Shown here piece by piece: positions 42,119 to 50,600 of a stretch of DNA of 64,000 nucleotides. This DNA is from Candidatus Pelagibacter sp. (GTDB lineage Bacteria; Pseudomonadota; Alphaproteobacteria; Pelagibacterales; Pelagibacteraceae), in NCBI GenBank assembly GCA_028226535.1, contig JAOJEG010000001.1, positions 62,001 through 126,000 of the forward strand, read 5' to 3'. The position numbers and the translations under genes were made by a program. The notes beneath the pieces are model-generated. The model searched no databases and had not been told where the DNA came from. It was given only the letters and a program-made list of their open reading frames with translations. Positions within the stretch are counted from its first letter, which is position 1, and every line of letters begins with the position of its first letter.

Positions 42119-43426
42119 TTAAAGAGTTTTAGCAAATTGTTTTAACAATTTCGCTGCGCCCTTGTCCATGTTCTTAAGACCTTTTTCAATAGAGATCTTA
42201 CCGTTTAACATTGGCTCAACATTTTCATAAATTACTTCACGAATTTGTGGCCAGTTACCAGCTCTATATCCACCAGGAATAGTCGAACCTTCTAAGCTTA
42301 ATTGTTCACCAACAGCTTTGTGGTAAGGAGAAGTTCTATAAAAATTAATAGTCTCAGCTAACTCTATACCACCTTTAGTCACTGCAGAATAACCAGTCAT
42401 GTTATGGTAATACAGATCCATTTCTGGAGAACCCATAAATTCAATGAATTTAGCAAGTCCTTTATATTCTTCTTCTGTGTGTCCGTTTAAGATCCAGTTG
42501 GCAGCACCACCAATAAATGTTGGATACTCTTTTCCTTTAGTAACTGAATCCCAATAAGGAATATGATTTACTGAGAAGTTAGGTACAACACCTTTCATTC
42601 CACCAAATGATGCAGCAGAACCAAACCAGAAAGCAGCTTCACCAGCTATAAAAGGAGCTTGGTTATCTCCCCATGCTCGTCCTTTGTAACCATATAAACC
42701 ACTTTCATACCACTCTTTAACTTTTTTCCAGTGCATTACGAATGCGTCTGTCTCAGCAAATAAAGTTTTTGTTGGAACAGCATCGTAACCATTGTTTCCA
42801 TCAGTCATTAACAAGTTATGTCTTGAAAAGAAATTTTCTGTCCAAATCCAAGGAAAGTGACTTTGAACTAAAGGAATGTATCCAGCAGCTTTAATTTTTG
42901 GAGCCATAGCCTCAAATTCTTCATAAGTTTTTGGAACTGATTCAATTCCTACTTTTTTTAATATGTCCATGTTTGCATACATCAAACAAGTTGAACTATT
43001 AAAAGGAACACCAATCATTTTTCCATCAGAGTCAGCATAGAAATTTTTAATTCCTGGAATGTAGTTATCTGCGTTTACTTTAATTCCATATTTCTCAGCC
43101 ATCTCTTCAAAACCGATCACAACACCATTTTTTACTTGAGCTACCATGATTGCAGCTCCAGCATCATAAACTTGTGAATAATGCGGTTGATCTCCAGCTC
43201 TAAAAGCCGCAATTGTTGCAGCCATGTTATCCTCATAACTTCCTTTACCTGTCGGAATGACAGTATATTCGTTTTGAGAAGCATTAAATCTATTTGCAAT
43301 TTCTATAATCACATCACCTAGAAAACCACTGTTTCCATACCACCAGTGAATCTCTGTCTTAGAGTAACTGTGAGATGTAAAAGAAAATGTAAATAGTATT
43401 GTTAAAATACTTAGTATCTTTTTCAT
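42119..43426 (-). CDS. ugpB: Glycerol-3-phosphate-type periplasmic binding protein
   Basis: This 435-residue extracellular binding protein of family 1 has a signal peptide (residues 1-22, KKILSILTILFTFSFTSHSYS). The mature start is TEIHWWYGNSGFLGDVI. Later motifs include AAFRAGDQPHYSQVYDAG, FNSSTCLMYANMDILKKVGI and GGAANWILNGHTEEE, which match UgpB. It delivers glycerol-3-phosphate or glycerophosphodiesters to the permeases downstream. The ribosome site GGAGGGAAATA is strong, and the terminator after the gene implies it is made in excess. The ligand is inferred from the family and the GDPD neighbour. Confidence 0.87.
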   Translation of the reverse strand: MKKILSILTILFTFSFTSHSYSKTEIHWWYGNSGFLGDVIIEIANRFNASQNEYTVIPTGKGSYEDNMAATIAAFRAGDQPHYSQVYDAGAAIMVAQVKNGVVIGFEEMAEKYGIKVNADNYIPGIKNFYADSDGKMIGVPFNSSTCLMYANMDILKKVGIESVPKTYEEFEAMAPKIKAAGYIPLVQSHFPWIWTENFFSRHNLLMTDGNNGYDAVPTKTLFAETDAFVMHWKKVKEWYESGLYGYKGRAWGDNQAPFIAGEAAFWFGSAASFGGMKGVVPNFSVNHIPYWDSVTKGKEYPTFIGGAANWILNGHTEEEYKGLAKFIEFMGSPEMDLYYHNMTGYSAVTKGGIELAETINFYRTSPYHKAVGEQLSLEGSTIPGGYRAGNWPQIREVIYENVEPMLNGKISIEKGLKNMDKGAAKLLKQFAKTL

Positions 43427-43555
43427 TATTTCCCTCCGTTAATTAAAATATAAATTTATATAGGAAACATATAAAAATTATTAAAGTATTGTTACAAATA
43501 AATTAATTTTTTTTAGATGATGTTTGATAAAGTAAAAAAATTTTCTACTTCAGGT

Positions 43556-44683
43556 TTAAATTTGTTTAAGGTAGTTTAATCTTCCAATTATTTCATCTCG
43601 ATCCATATAGTAACCCTGTAGATGTCTATGTCCTGAGTTTGGATCAAATTCAGTTCGCCCATGAAGAAGTCTTCTATTGTTAAATGAAAATATATCACCT
43701 GGCTCTAATCTAAAATTAATTTGAAATTTAGCATCATGTAATAAATTACCAAATCGGTGATGCGCTCTATAAACCGAGTCCATTATATCTGGATGACAGT
43801 CAAGTGCATCTAAAGTTGCTATACTGTATCGAATGTCATTATAATCTCCATCTTTGGTAAGTGAAACTGCGGTTCCATAAACACTTCTAACTGCTTCTTG
43901 AGTATAGTCTTTGTCCCTAAATTTTAATGGAGTATTTACCAAAACATCAAAAGTTTCTTTTTCATTTTTTTTTAAATACTCTGCCACAGCAAAAGCATCT
44001 ACAGCTGATGAGTCTCCACCTTTTGCAGAATTAACTAAACAATGTAAAAATTGATATCCGGGTGGATTTTCAAACCAAGGAAGATCCATATGATTTCTTA
44101 ATGCATGAGCTGTATAGGCTGAATTATTTGGTTTTGGAATATTGATTACTTCAAATGGAGTTTTAAAAAAAGTTTCTCTTGTATGACTTATTCTATTTAA
44201 AACTTTAAAAGCTGAATTTTTTTCAACTGGTGCATTTTTAACAATTGCTATCCCAGTATAATGTAAAAGCTCAAGCCATTTAATCAATCCGTCTTCTGAA
44301 TTAATAATTTCATCATGATCTATTTCGATCGATTTTAAATTATACTGTAAAGAATTGTCCCAAAGCTTATATGGCGAAACATACTTAGTTTTATTTTTTA
44401 ATGTATAGCAATTTTCTCTAAGCCATGAAGGATCATATGAACTTTTATGATCTCCCTCACTCCATTCTATTTCTAAGCTACCATTTGCTCCAATATTATA
44501 ATTTTTTGGATTAATGTTAGTTGAAACATTTAAAATATTAAACATTCTATGACGCGAGTCTTTGTCATGAGCCATTGGACAGTTGTCTCTCAACCATAAA
44601 TAATTGAATTTACTTTCTTCGCCATCATCCCAAATGACTTTTATATAATTAGAATTTTTTTCTAATTTAGAAATTGAGCTCAC
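43556..44683 (-). CDS. Gamma-butyrobetaine dioxygenase-like Fe(II)/2-oxoglutarate oxygenase
   Basis: This 375-residue protein starts GTG, chosen because no upstream ATG exists and the frame matches the family's N-terminus. Residues 1-95 form the DUF971-type N-terminal domain (WDDGEESKFNYLWLRDNCP) and residues 120-375 a TauD/BBOX oxygenase domain with iron ligands H198, D200 (NHMD) and H341 (RRLLHGRTEF) and an arginine at 353. Length and layout match gamma-butyrobetaine hydroxylase, which makes L-carnitine, and also TmpA, which hydroxylates trimethylaminoethylphosphonate. Of the zinc ligands of human BBOX only C35 and H79 seem kept. It is divergent from the quaternary-amine importer, 131 bases away. 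Confidence 0.82.
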   Translation of the reverse strand: MSSISKLEKNSNYIKVIWDDGEESKFNYLWLRDNCPMAHDKDSRHRMFNILNVSTNINPKNYNIGANGSLEIEWSEGDHKSSYDPSWLRENCYTLKNKTKYVSPYKLWDNSLQYNLKSIEIDHDEIINSEDGLIKWLELLHYTGIAIVKNAPVEKNSAFKVLNRISHTRETFFKTPFEVINIPKPNNSAYTAHALRNHMDLPWFENPPGYQFLHCLVNSAKGGDSSAVDAFAVAEYLKKNEKETFDVLVNTPLKFRDKDYTQEAVRSVYGTAVSLTKDGDYNDIRYSIATLDALDCHPDIMDSVYRAHHRFGNLLHDAKFQINFRLEPGDIFSFNNRRLLHGRTEFDPNSGHRHLQGYYMDRDEIIGRLNYLKQI

Positions 44684-44728
44684 TACTAATCTTTATATAA
44701 AAAAGTATATATTTCAATTCAATTTATA

Positions 44729-44747
44729 GTTGTATATTTAATTCAAC
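44729..44747. promoter_or_regulatory. 19-bp near-perfect inverted repeat in the divergent intergenic region
   Basis: GTTGTAT (44729-44735) and ATTCAAC (44741-44747) form a 7-bp inverted repeat with one mismatch around ATTTA, between the divergent dioxygenase and binding-protein genes. It is a candidate operator controlling both directions; no regulator gene is nearby. Confidence 0.35.
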
Positions 44748-44814
44748 ACTTGTTTTTTAATCTCTTTCATTATTAACTCTAATTATTAAAACTTAACCTT
44801 AAGGAGATAATTTA

Positions 44815-45831
44815 ATGAAGTTTTTTAAAAAATTAATATCTGCAGCTTTCTTTGGATCATTTTTGTTAGCAACTACTGCTAATGCAGGTGATTGTAAAGC
44901 AAGACTAGGAGATTTTGACTGGAGTAGTGCAAACATTCATACTGCTATTGCACAATTTATTCTTGAAAAAGGATATGGATGTGAAGTTTCAGTAACTAAA
45001 GGAAGTACTACACCGATTATGGCTGCTCACTATGATAAGCAGTTAGATGTGATTACTGAAGTTTGGTATGATAATATTATTGCAAACTACGAGCCTCATG
45101 AAAAGGCTGGTACAATCAAAAATATTGGTGTTAACACCCCAGACTCTCAGCAAGCTTTCTATGTAGATAAAGCTACAGCTGATAAATATAATTTGAAATC
45201 AGTAATGGATATGAAAGATCCAAAAATAGCTGCGCTATTTAGTGATCCAGAAGATCCATCTAAAGGTAGAATGACTAGCTGTATTTCAGGTTGGACTTGT
45301 TACACAGTGAACTTAGTAAAACAAAAAGAGTATGGTTTAGATAAATACTATACTAACTTTGATCCAGGTTCTGGTGGAGCTTTAGATGCAGCTATCGCTG
45401 GTGCTTTTGCTAAGAAAAAACCTATCTTTACATATTACTGGGCACCTACTGGTTTAATGGGAAAAGTTGATCTTGTTAGATTAACTGAACCTAAGTTTGA
45501 TGCTGATTGTTGGAATAATATGTCTGCAGTTGTTGAGGACATAAAAGCTAACGGTCCAGATGCATACAAAAAATCTTGTGCTTGTGAGTATAGAGATATG
45601 GCTCTAACTAAATCTGTATTAACTGATTGGGCAAAAGCTAATCCAGCTGAAACAGCTTTTTTAGAAAAGTACACTATTCCTACAGCAGTAGTTAACAAAA
45701 TGTTAGCCTTCTACGAAGACGAGTCAGATGGTGATATGGAATTAACTGCTAAAGAGTTTTTAAAAACTGAAGCAATGTGGAAAAGTTGGGTACCTGCAGA
45801 CGTAGCATCAAAAGTTACAGCTGCTTTATAA
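44815..45831 (+). CDS. Quaternary-amine (betaine/carnitine/choline-type) binding protein, OpuAC/ProX family
   Basis: This 338-residue periplasmic binding protein has a signal peptide (residues 1-24, cleavage after TANA). The OpuAC-type body contains GDFDWSSANIHTAIAQFI, VITEVWYDN, GWTCYTVN and FTYYWAPTGLMGK; the recurring tryptophans are the kind that form an aromatic box around a trimethylammonium group. A strong AAGGAG site precedes the ATG. The adjoining carnitine genes suggest a carnitine/gamma-butyrobetaine binder of the CaiX type, but TMAO, choline and glycine-betaine binders (TmoX, ChoX, ProX) look alike. It is the first gene of the + strand operon and is followed by a terminator. Confidence 0.85.
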   Translation: MKFFKKLISAAFFGSFLLATTANAGDCKARLGDFDWSSANIHTAIAQFILEKGYGCEVSVTKGSTTPIMAAHYDKQLDVITEVWYDNIIANYEPHEKAGTIKNIGVNTPDSQQAFYVDKATADKYNLKSVMDMKDPKIAALFSDPEDPSKGRMTSCISGWTCYTVNLVKQKEYGLDKYYTNFDPGSGGALDAAIAGAFAKKKPIFTYYWAPTGLMGKVDLVRLTEPKFDADCWNNMSAVVEDIKANGPDAYKKSCACEYRDMALTKSVLTDWAKANPAETAFLEKYTIPTAVVNKMLAFYEDESDGDMELTAKEFLKTEAMWKSWVPADVASKVTAAL

Positions 45832-45851
45832 TCCAATTATAATAATAATTT

Positions 45852-45880
45852 GAAAGAGCCCTTTAACGGGCTCTTTCTTT
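45852..45880 (+). terminator. Terminator/attenuator between the quaternary-amine binding protein and its permease
   Basis: GAAAGAGCCC (45852-45861) and GGGCTCTTTC (45868-45877) form a perfect 10-bp stem with a six-base loop, followed by TTT. The T tract is short, so partial readthrough to the permease is likely. Confidence 0.82.
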
Positions 45881-45898
45881 AAAAGAAAATAATCATAT

Positions 45899-46918
45899 AT
45901 GTTTAAAAATAAAAGAGATCTATTCAACCTTAGTCTTTTAGGTATTTTTGTATGGTTATTAATTGCAAGTTACAATTCATCAAAAAGAAAACCTGAGTCC
46001 GTTGGTGAGTTATTAAAAGATTTTTCTTGGCTTAGTGATTGGCCTAAATGGTTAGATTTACCTTTAATGAAATGGATCAATAAATGGTTCAAAGCTTTAA
46101 ATGAAAATTTTGGTTTTATTTTCGAAGCAATAAATAATTTTTTACTGGCAATGTTAATGGGGCTAAAAAACTTTTTAGTGCAAGCCCCTTGGCCTGCAGT
46201 TATCATAGGAGTTGTTGTACTTACTTATTTTGCAAGTGGTAAAAAAATTAAAACCACTGTTGCAGTAGGCTTTTGCACTTTTTTTATAGGATTTTTACAC
46301 CCAAGATTTTGGGACAAAGCAATTGAGACAACATCTATAATGTTGATTAGTATTTTCTTATGTCTTGTTATAGGAGTTCCTATTGGTATTTGGATGTCTA
46401 GAGCTAATAGAGTAAGAGAGAAGATCCTTCCAATACTAGATTTAATGCAGACAATACCTGCTTTCGTATATTTAATTCCAGGCATCATGTTGTTTGGTTT
46501 AGGTGCAGTTCCAGCAATTATTGCAACTTTTATCTATGCGGTACCACCGTTAGTGAGATTAACTGACTTAGGAATTAGATTGGTTGATACTGAAGTAACA
46601 GAAGCAGCTGATGCTTTTGGCGCAAACAAAAAACAAAAATTATGGGGGGTTCAAATTCCATTGGCTCTACCAAATATAATGCAAGGAATTAACCAATGTA
46701 CAATGATGGCTTTATCCATGGTGGTAATTGCATCGATGATTGGAACCAGAGGTCTAGGAGATGAAGTTCTTCTTGGTCTACAACAATTAAACGTTGGTCG
46801 GGCTGCCGAAGCTGGAATTGCAATTGTATTATTAGCAATCGTCTTAGATAGAATTACCCAATCTTATGGTGAAACTCTCCAAGAGAGAAATGCTCCTACT
46901 AAAAAGGCCAAGAAATAA
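45899..46918 (+). CDS. Quaternary-amine ABC transporter permease (ProW/OpuAB family)
   Basis: This 339-residue permease has a long N-terminal segment (about 1-90, including a short helix at 12-26 and a Trp-rich amphipathic stretch WLSDWPKWLDLPLMKWINKW) before the transmembrane core. The EAA-type loop is EVTEAADAFGANKKQKLWGV. It belongs to the ProW/CbcW group that imports glycine betaine, choline, carnitine or TMAO. It follows the binding-protein gene after a hairpin and overlaps the ATPase gene by one base (TAATG). The substrate follows from the partner binding protein. Confidence 0.9.
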   Translation: MFKNKRDLFNLSLLGIFVWLLIASYNSSKRKPESVGELLKDFSWLSDWPKWLDLPLMKWINKWFKALNENFGFIFEAINNFLLAMLMGLKNFLVQAPWPAVIIGVVVLTYFASGKKIKTTVAVGFCTFFIGFLHPRFWDKAIETTSIMLISIFLCLVIGVPIGIWMSRANRVREKILPILDLMQTIPAFVYLIPGIMLFGLGAVPAIIATFIYAVPPLVRLTDLGIRLVDTEVTEAADAFGANKKQKLWGVQIPLALPNIMQGINQCTMMALSMVVIASMIGTRGLGDEVLLGLQQLNVGRAAEAGIAIVLLAIVLDRITQSYGETLQERNAPTKKAKK

Positions 46919-47943
46919 TGTCAAAAATTGAAATAAATAATATTTATAAAATTTTTGGTAACAATCCAGACTCTGTAATGGATATGGTTAAAAATGGTTC
47001 AACAAAAGACGAAGTGCTTGAACAAACTGGTCACACAGTTGGTTTAGACAATGTATCTTTAAACATTGAAGAAGGAGAAACTTTTGTTTGTATGGGTTTA
47101 TCAGGTTCAGGAAAATCAACTTTAATAAGACACTTAAATAGATTAATTGACCCAACCGCTGGTGAAATTTTAATTGATGGCGAAAATGTTATGAGTTTTA
47201 ATCCAGAACAATTAATTGATTTTAGAAGACATAAGATGAGTATGGTATTTCAGAGATTTGGCTTGTTTCCACATAAAACTGTAATGCAAAATGTTGGCTA
47301 TGGTTTAGAGATGCAAGGAAAATCTGAGGAGGAAAGAGATAAAGTTGCTATGGAAAAAATTGAAGCTGTTGGTCTTAATGGGTTTGAAAATCAATTTCCA
47401 AATCAGTTATCTGGAGGAATGCAGCAACGTGTTGGTCTAGCTAGAGCGTTAGCTACTAATTCAGATATCATGTTAATGGATGAAGCATTTAGTGCATTGG
47501 ACCCATTGATTAGAAGTGACATGCAAAAACAATTAATAGATCTTCAATCAGAATTAAAAAAAACAATAGTATTTATTACTCATGACTTAGACGAGTCGCT
47601 TAGACTTGGAGATCACATTGGAATTTTAAATGCAGGAAAACTAGTTCAAGTTGGAACTCCTGTTGATATTATTATGAATCCAGCTGATGATTATGTAAAA
47701 GCTTTTGTTAAAGATGTTAACAGAGCAAAAGTTGTTAAAGCTAAGATCATTATGACAAAAGTGAGTGAAACAAATGGTATTGATAAATCAAATCTAGTTA
47801 GAGTAAATGAAGATCAATTTATAGAGGAATTTTTACCTCAAATAGTGTGTACTAACGCTAATTGTGAAGTGGTTGATAAAAGTGGAAATATTAAAGGCTA
47901 CATCACTAATAAAGAATTACAGTCCTCATTAACAAAATCATAA
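46918..47943 (+). CDS. Quaternary-amine ABC transporter ATPase (ProV/OpuAA family)
   Basis: This 341-residue ATPase has the ProV-type N-terminal extension (about 1-45), Walker A GLSGSGKSTLIRHLNRLI, signature LSGGMQQRVGLARAL, Walker B IMLMDEAFSALDPLIR and switch ITHDLDESLRLGD. ProV proteins usually carry two C-terminal CBS domains (total about 400 residues); here only about 80 residues follow the ATPase core, enough for a partial CBS unit, so osmotic gating may be absent. That would fit uptake for catabolism rather than osmoprotection. It starts on the stop codon of the permease gene and is three bases from the SDR gene. Confidence 0.9.
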   Translation: MSKIEINNIYKIFGNNPDSVMDMVKNGSTKDEVLEQTGHTVGLDNVSLNIEEGETFVCMGLSGSGKSTLIRHLNRLIDPTAGEILIDGENVMSFNPEQLIDFRRHKMSMVFQRFGLFPHKTVMQNVGYGLEMQGKSEEERDKVAMEKIEAVGLNGFENQFPNQLSGGMQQRVGLARALATNSDIMLMDEAFSALDPLIRSDMQKQLIDLQSELKKTIVFITHDLDESLRLGDHIGILNAGKLVQVGTPVDIIMNPADDYVKAFVKDVNRAKVVKAKIIMTKVSETNGIDKSNLVRVNEDQFIEEFLPQIVCTNANCEVVDKSGNIKGYITNKELQSSLTKS

Positions 47944-47946
47944 TTA

Positions 47947-48735
47947 ATGGTTAACCAATCATTAAAAAATAAAAAGATCATCATATCTGCAGGAGCATCT
48001 GGAATTGGTTTGGCTACTGCAAAAGTATGCCTTTCAAGAGGAGCTACTGTTTATCTTTGTGATATAAATAGTAAATCACTTGCTAAATTAAATAAGCATC
48101 CACTTAAAAATAAAAGACTTTTTTCGTATCTCTGTGATGCATCAAATGAATATCAGGTTTCAGATTTTTTTGAAAAAGTAAGAAAGAAAACAAAAAAAAT
48201 TGATGCTTTAATAAATAATGTAGGTATCGCAGGACCTACTGGATCCCTTGAAAAATTAAAATCTAAAGATTGGGAAAATACTTTGCATGTAGATGTAAAT
48301 AGTCACTTCTATTTTACAAAAAAAGCTATCCCTTTAATAAAAAAATCCAAAAATGGTTCAATTATTAATATTTCATCCACTGCTGGCATACTTGGTTTTC
48401 CACTTCGGTCCCCTTATGCAGCAAGTAAATGGGCAATAATTGGTGTTACAAAAACTCTAGCTATGGAACTTGGTAAATTTAATATTAGAGTTAATGCTGT
48501 ATGTCCTGGAACAATTAAGGGTGATAGAATGAAAAGAGTTATAAAAGATAAAGCAAAATTTACTAAAGTTTCAACAAAAGTAATTGAAAAAGATTTCGTT
48601 TCAATGAGTTCGATGAAGCAATGGATCTTGGAAGAAGATATTGGAAAAATGTGTTCTTTTCTAATCTCAGATGACTCTAGTAAAGTTTCTGGCCAAGTAA
48701 TCTCTGTTGATGGTCATACTGAGAGAAATGATTAA
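47947..48735 (+). CDS. Short-chain dehydrogenase/reductase
   Basis: This 262-residue classical SDR has the cofactor loop SAGASGIGLATAK (first residue of TGxxxGxG replaced by Ser), NNVGIAGP, the catalytic serine in NISSTAG and the YxxxK pair in SPYAASKWAII. Acidic residues after the second strand (LCDINS) favour NAD over NADP. It is encoded three bases after the quaternary-amine ATPase and ends convergently one base from the carnitine-dehydrogenase gene. The location suggests oxidation of a hydroxylated quaternary amine, perhaps D-carnitine or a similar alcohol, but the substrate is not established. Confidence 0.86.
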   Translation: MVNQSLKNKKIIISAGASGIGLATAKVCLSRGATVYLCDINSKSLAKLNKHPLKNKRLFSYLCDASNEYQVSDFFEKVRKKTKKIDALINNVGIAGPTGSLEKLKSKDWENTLHVDVNSHFYFTKKAIPLIKKSKNGSIINISSTAGILGFPLRSPYAASKWAIIGVTKTLAMELGKFNIRVNAVCPGTIKGDRMKRVIKDKAKFTKVSTKVIEKDFVSMSSMKQWILEEDIGKMCSFLISDDSSKVSGQVISVDGHTERND

Positions 48736-48736
48736 T

Positions 48737-49678
48737 CTATCTTAATTTTTTTTCGTATTTCTTTCTTAACTTTTGTAATTCAACTAAATATTCATCTCTA
48801 ATATTTGAAATTTTACTAACTGATTTACCTTTAGATTGTTTTTTTGTTCCCTGAACCAATCTATCAATTAATTTATTAGATAAAGTTGGAGCTTTTAATT
48901 TTGTCCATGGAAGTTTTAAAGCAGGTCCAAACTGTTCTAACATATGTCTCATTCCAGCTTTTCCTCCGGCTAAATGAAAAGTTAGAAAGGTTCCCATTAA
49001 CGACCATCTTAATCCTGGACCATCTTCAATTGCTCTATCTAATTCCTCTGTAGTTGCATGACCTTCATTAATAATGTGAAGCCCTTCTCTCCACAAAGCT
49101 TCTTGTAATCTATCCGATAAATAACCTGGCAACTCGTGTTTAACCATTATTGGATTCATAGAAATTGATTTATAAAATTTTTTTGCTTCATCTAAAAATT
49201 TTTTCGAAGTTTTTTTTCCAGGTACAATTTCAACAGCAGGTAATAAATAAACTGGATTAAAAGGATGTCCAATGATTGTTCTTTTGGGGTTTTTGCATTT
49301 AGAATAAATTCTTGTTGGTAGTAATCCTGATGAACTTGATGAAATAATTGCATTCGGTTTAGAATATTTTCCAATAGTGCTCATCAACTTAGTTTTTAAT
49401 GCATAATTTTCACTTGCACATTCTTGAATCAAATCTACATCTCTTAAAGCTTCTTCAATAGAGGTAAAATATTTAAAATTTTTAAGATTAATTGTTTTTT
49501 TATTAAAAAGTTTTTTTACATATGGCCAGGTTCTTTTTATTTCAGAGATTAAAATTTTTTTTAATCTAATATCCTTATCGAAAGCATGAACAATTTTATT
49601 GTGTGCCAAACATCTGATGATCCAACCTGCACCAATTACTCCAGTTCCTATAACTGCGATTTTTTTAATTTGAGACAT
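48737..49678 (-). CDS. cdhA: L-carnitine 3-dehydrogenase
   Basis: This 313-residue enzyme has the 3-hydroxyacyl-CoA-dehydrogenase fold: IAVIGTGVIGAGWIIRCLAH (NAD loop at residues 10-17), GHPFNPVYLLPAVEIVPG and a helical C-terminal domain. The segment GPGLRWSLMGTFLTFHLAGG followed by GMRHMLEQFGPALKLPWTKL is typical of carnitine dehydrogenases (LcdH/CdhA), which oxidise L-carnitine to 3-dehydrocarnitine with NAD. It overlaps the BKACE gene by one base on the same strand, matching the known pathway order. The domain order excludes an ordinary hydroxybutyryl-CoA dehydrogenase less firmly than the motif does. Confidence 0.87.
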   Translation of the reverse strand: MSQIKKIAVIGTGVIGAGWIIRCLAHNKIVHAFDKDIRLKKILISEIKRTWPYVKKLFNKKTINLKNFKYFTSIEEALRDVDLIQECASENYALKTKLMSTIGKYSKPNAIISSSSSGLLPTRIYSKCKNPKRTIIGHPFNPVYLLPAVEIVPGKKTSKKFLDEAKKFYKSISMNPIMVKHELPGYLSDRLQEALWREGLHIINEGHATTEELDRAIEDGPGLRWSLMGTFLTFHLAGGKAGMRHMLEQFGPALKLPWTKLKAPTLSNKLIDRLVQGTKKQSKGKSVSKISNIRDEYLVELQKLRKKYEKKLR

Positions 49679-50565
49679 TACTTGTGTTTAACAAGTTTTA
49701 ACTTTTCTCTAGTTTCTGCAGGTGTCATTGGTGTGTAACCAATTTCATCAATAATTCTTATTGCTTTTTCAACTAATTGGGCATTAGTAGCTAGCTTGCC
49801 TTTTGATAGATATAAATTATCTTCTAATCCAACTCTCGGATTTCCTCCCATTAAAACTGTTTGAGCAACAAATGGCATTTCATTTTTTGAGATAGCGAAG
49901 CCAGACCACACACCTTCTTCTGGCATTATATCTTTCATTGCCTGCATTGCTAAAGTAGTTGCAGGCGCTCCCCAAGGTATTCCCAAACACATTTGAAACA
50001 TCGGCGGATCACTCAATAATCCTTCTTTATATAACTGAGCTCCAAACCACATATTGCCTAAATCAAAAGCTTCAATTTCTGGCTTAACTCCAATTTCTTT
50101 TAATTTTTTTGCAGCTTTTCTCAAGTCATTTGGAGTATTCACTGTTATTGTTGAACCGTCCCCAAAGTTTAAAGTTCCAGCATCAAGAGTACAAATTTCT
50201 GGCAGAAACTGTTCAGCATTTGCAATTCTTTCCATAACATTTGCCATATCAGTCATTGGTCCAAAATCTAGAGGGTTATCACCCTGACCTATATCTAGAT
50301 CACCTCCCATACCTGTTGTTAAATTTAAAATAACATCAGTGTCACTTGATCGAACTCTATCAACAACTTCCTTGTATAATTCTAACCTTCTACTGGGAGT
50401 ACCATCTTCTTCTCGAACATGGATATGTGCTATTGCAGCACCAGCTTTTGCAGCTTCAATTGAAGCGGTTGCTATTTGTTCTGGAGTTTTTGGTAAATCA
50501 GGATGTTTGCTAGCAGTATCACCTGACCCAGTTACTGCACATGATATAAAAACCTTATTGCTCAT
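49678..50565 (-). CDS. cdhC: Beta-keto acid cleavage enzyme (dehydrocarnitine-cleaving type)
   Basis: This 295-residue BKACE (DUF849) TIM-barrel enzyme has the signature SCAVTGSGDTASKHP, the zinc pair H47/H49 in AHIHVREEDG and PRVGLEDNLYLSKGK. BKACE enzymes condense a beta-keto acid with acetyl-CoA, releasing acetoacetate and a new acyl-CoA. For dehydrocarnitine the product is betainyl-CoA, the step carried out by CdhC next to carnitine dehydrogenase in Pseudomonas. Direct coupling to the carnitine-dehydrogenase gene supports this substrate. The divergent operon starts 35 bases away. Confidence 0.87.
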   Translation of the reverse strand: MSNKVFISCAVTGSGDTASKHPDLPKTPEQIATASIEAAKAGAAIAHIHVREEDGTPSRRLELYKEVVDRVRSSDTDVILNLTTGMGGDLDIGQGDNPLDFGPMTDMANVMERIANAEQFLPEICTLDAGTLNFGDGSTITVNTPNDLRKAAKKLKEIGVKPEIEAFDLGNMWFGAQLYKEGLLSDPPMFQMCLGIPWGAPATTLAMQAMKDIMPEEGVWSGFAISKNEMPFVAQTVLMGGNPRVGLEDNLYLSKGKLATNAQLVEKAIRIIDEIGYTPMTPAETREKLKLVKHK

Positions 50566-50600
50566 AAATTATAATTTAAATATAGTTTAATTTAGTAAAA

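Noticed and set aside
43455..43475. TTTATAT / ATATAAA inverted repeat before ugpB
   Set aside because: All pairs are A-T in an AT-rich promoter region; it is more likely a -10 region than an operator or hairpin.
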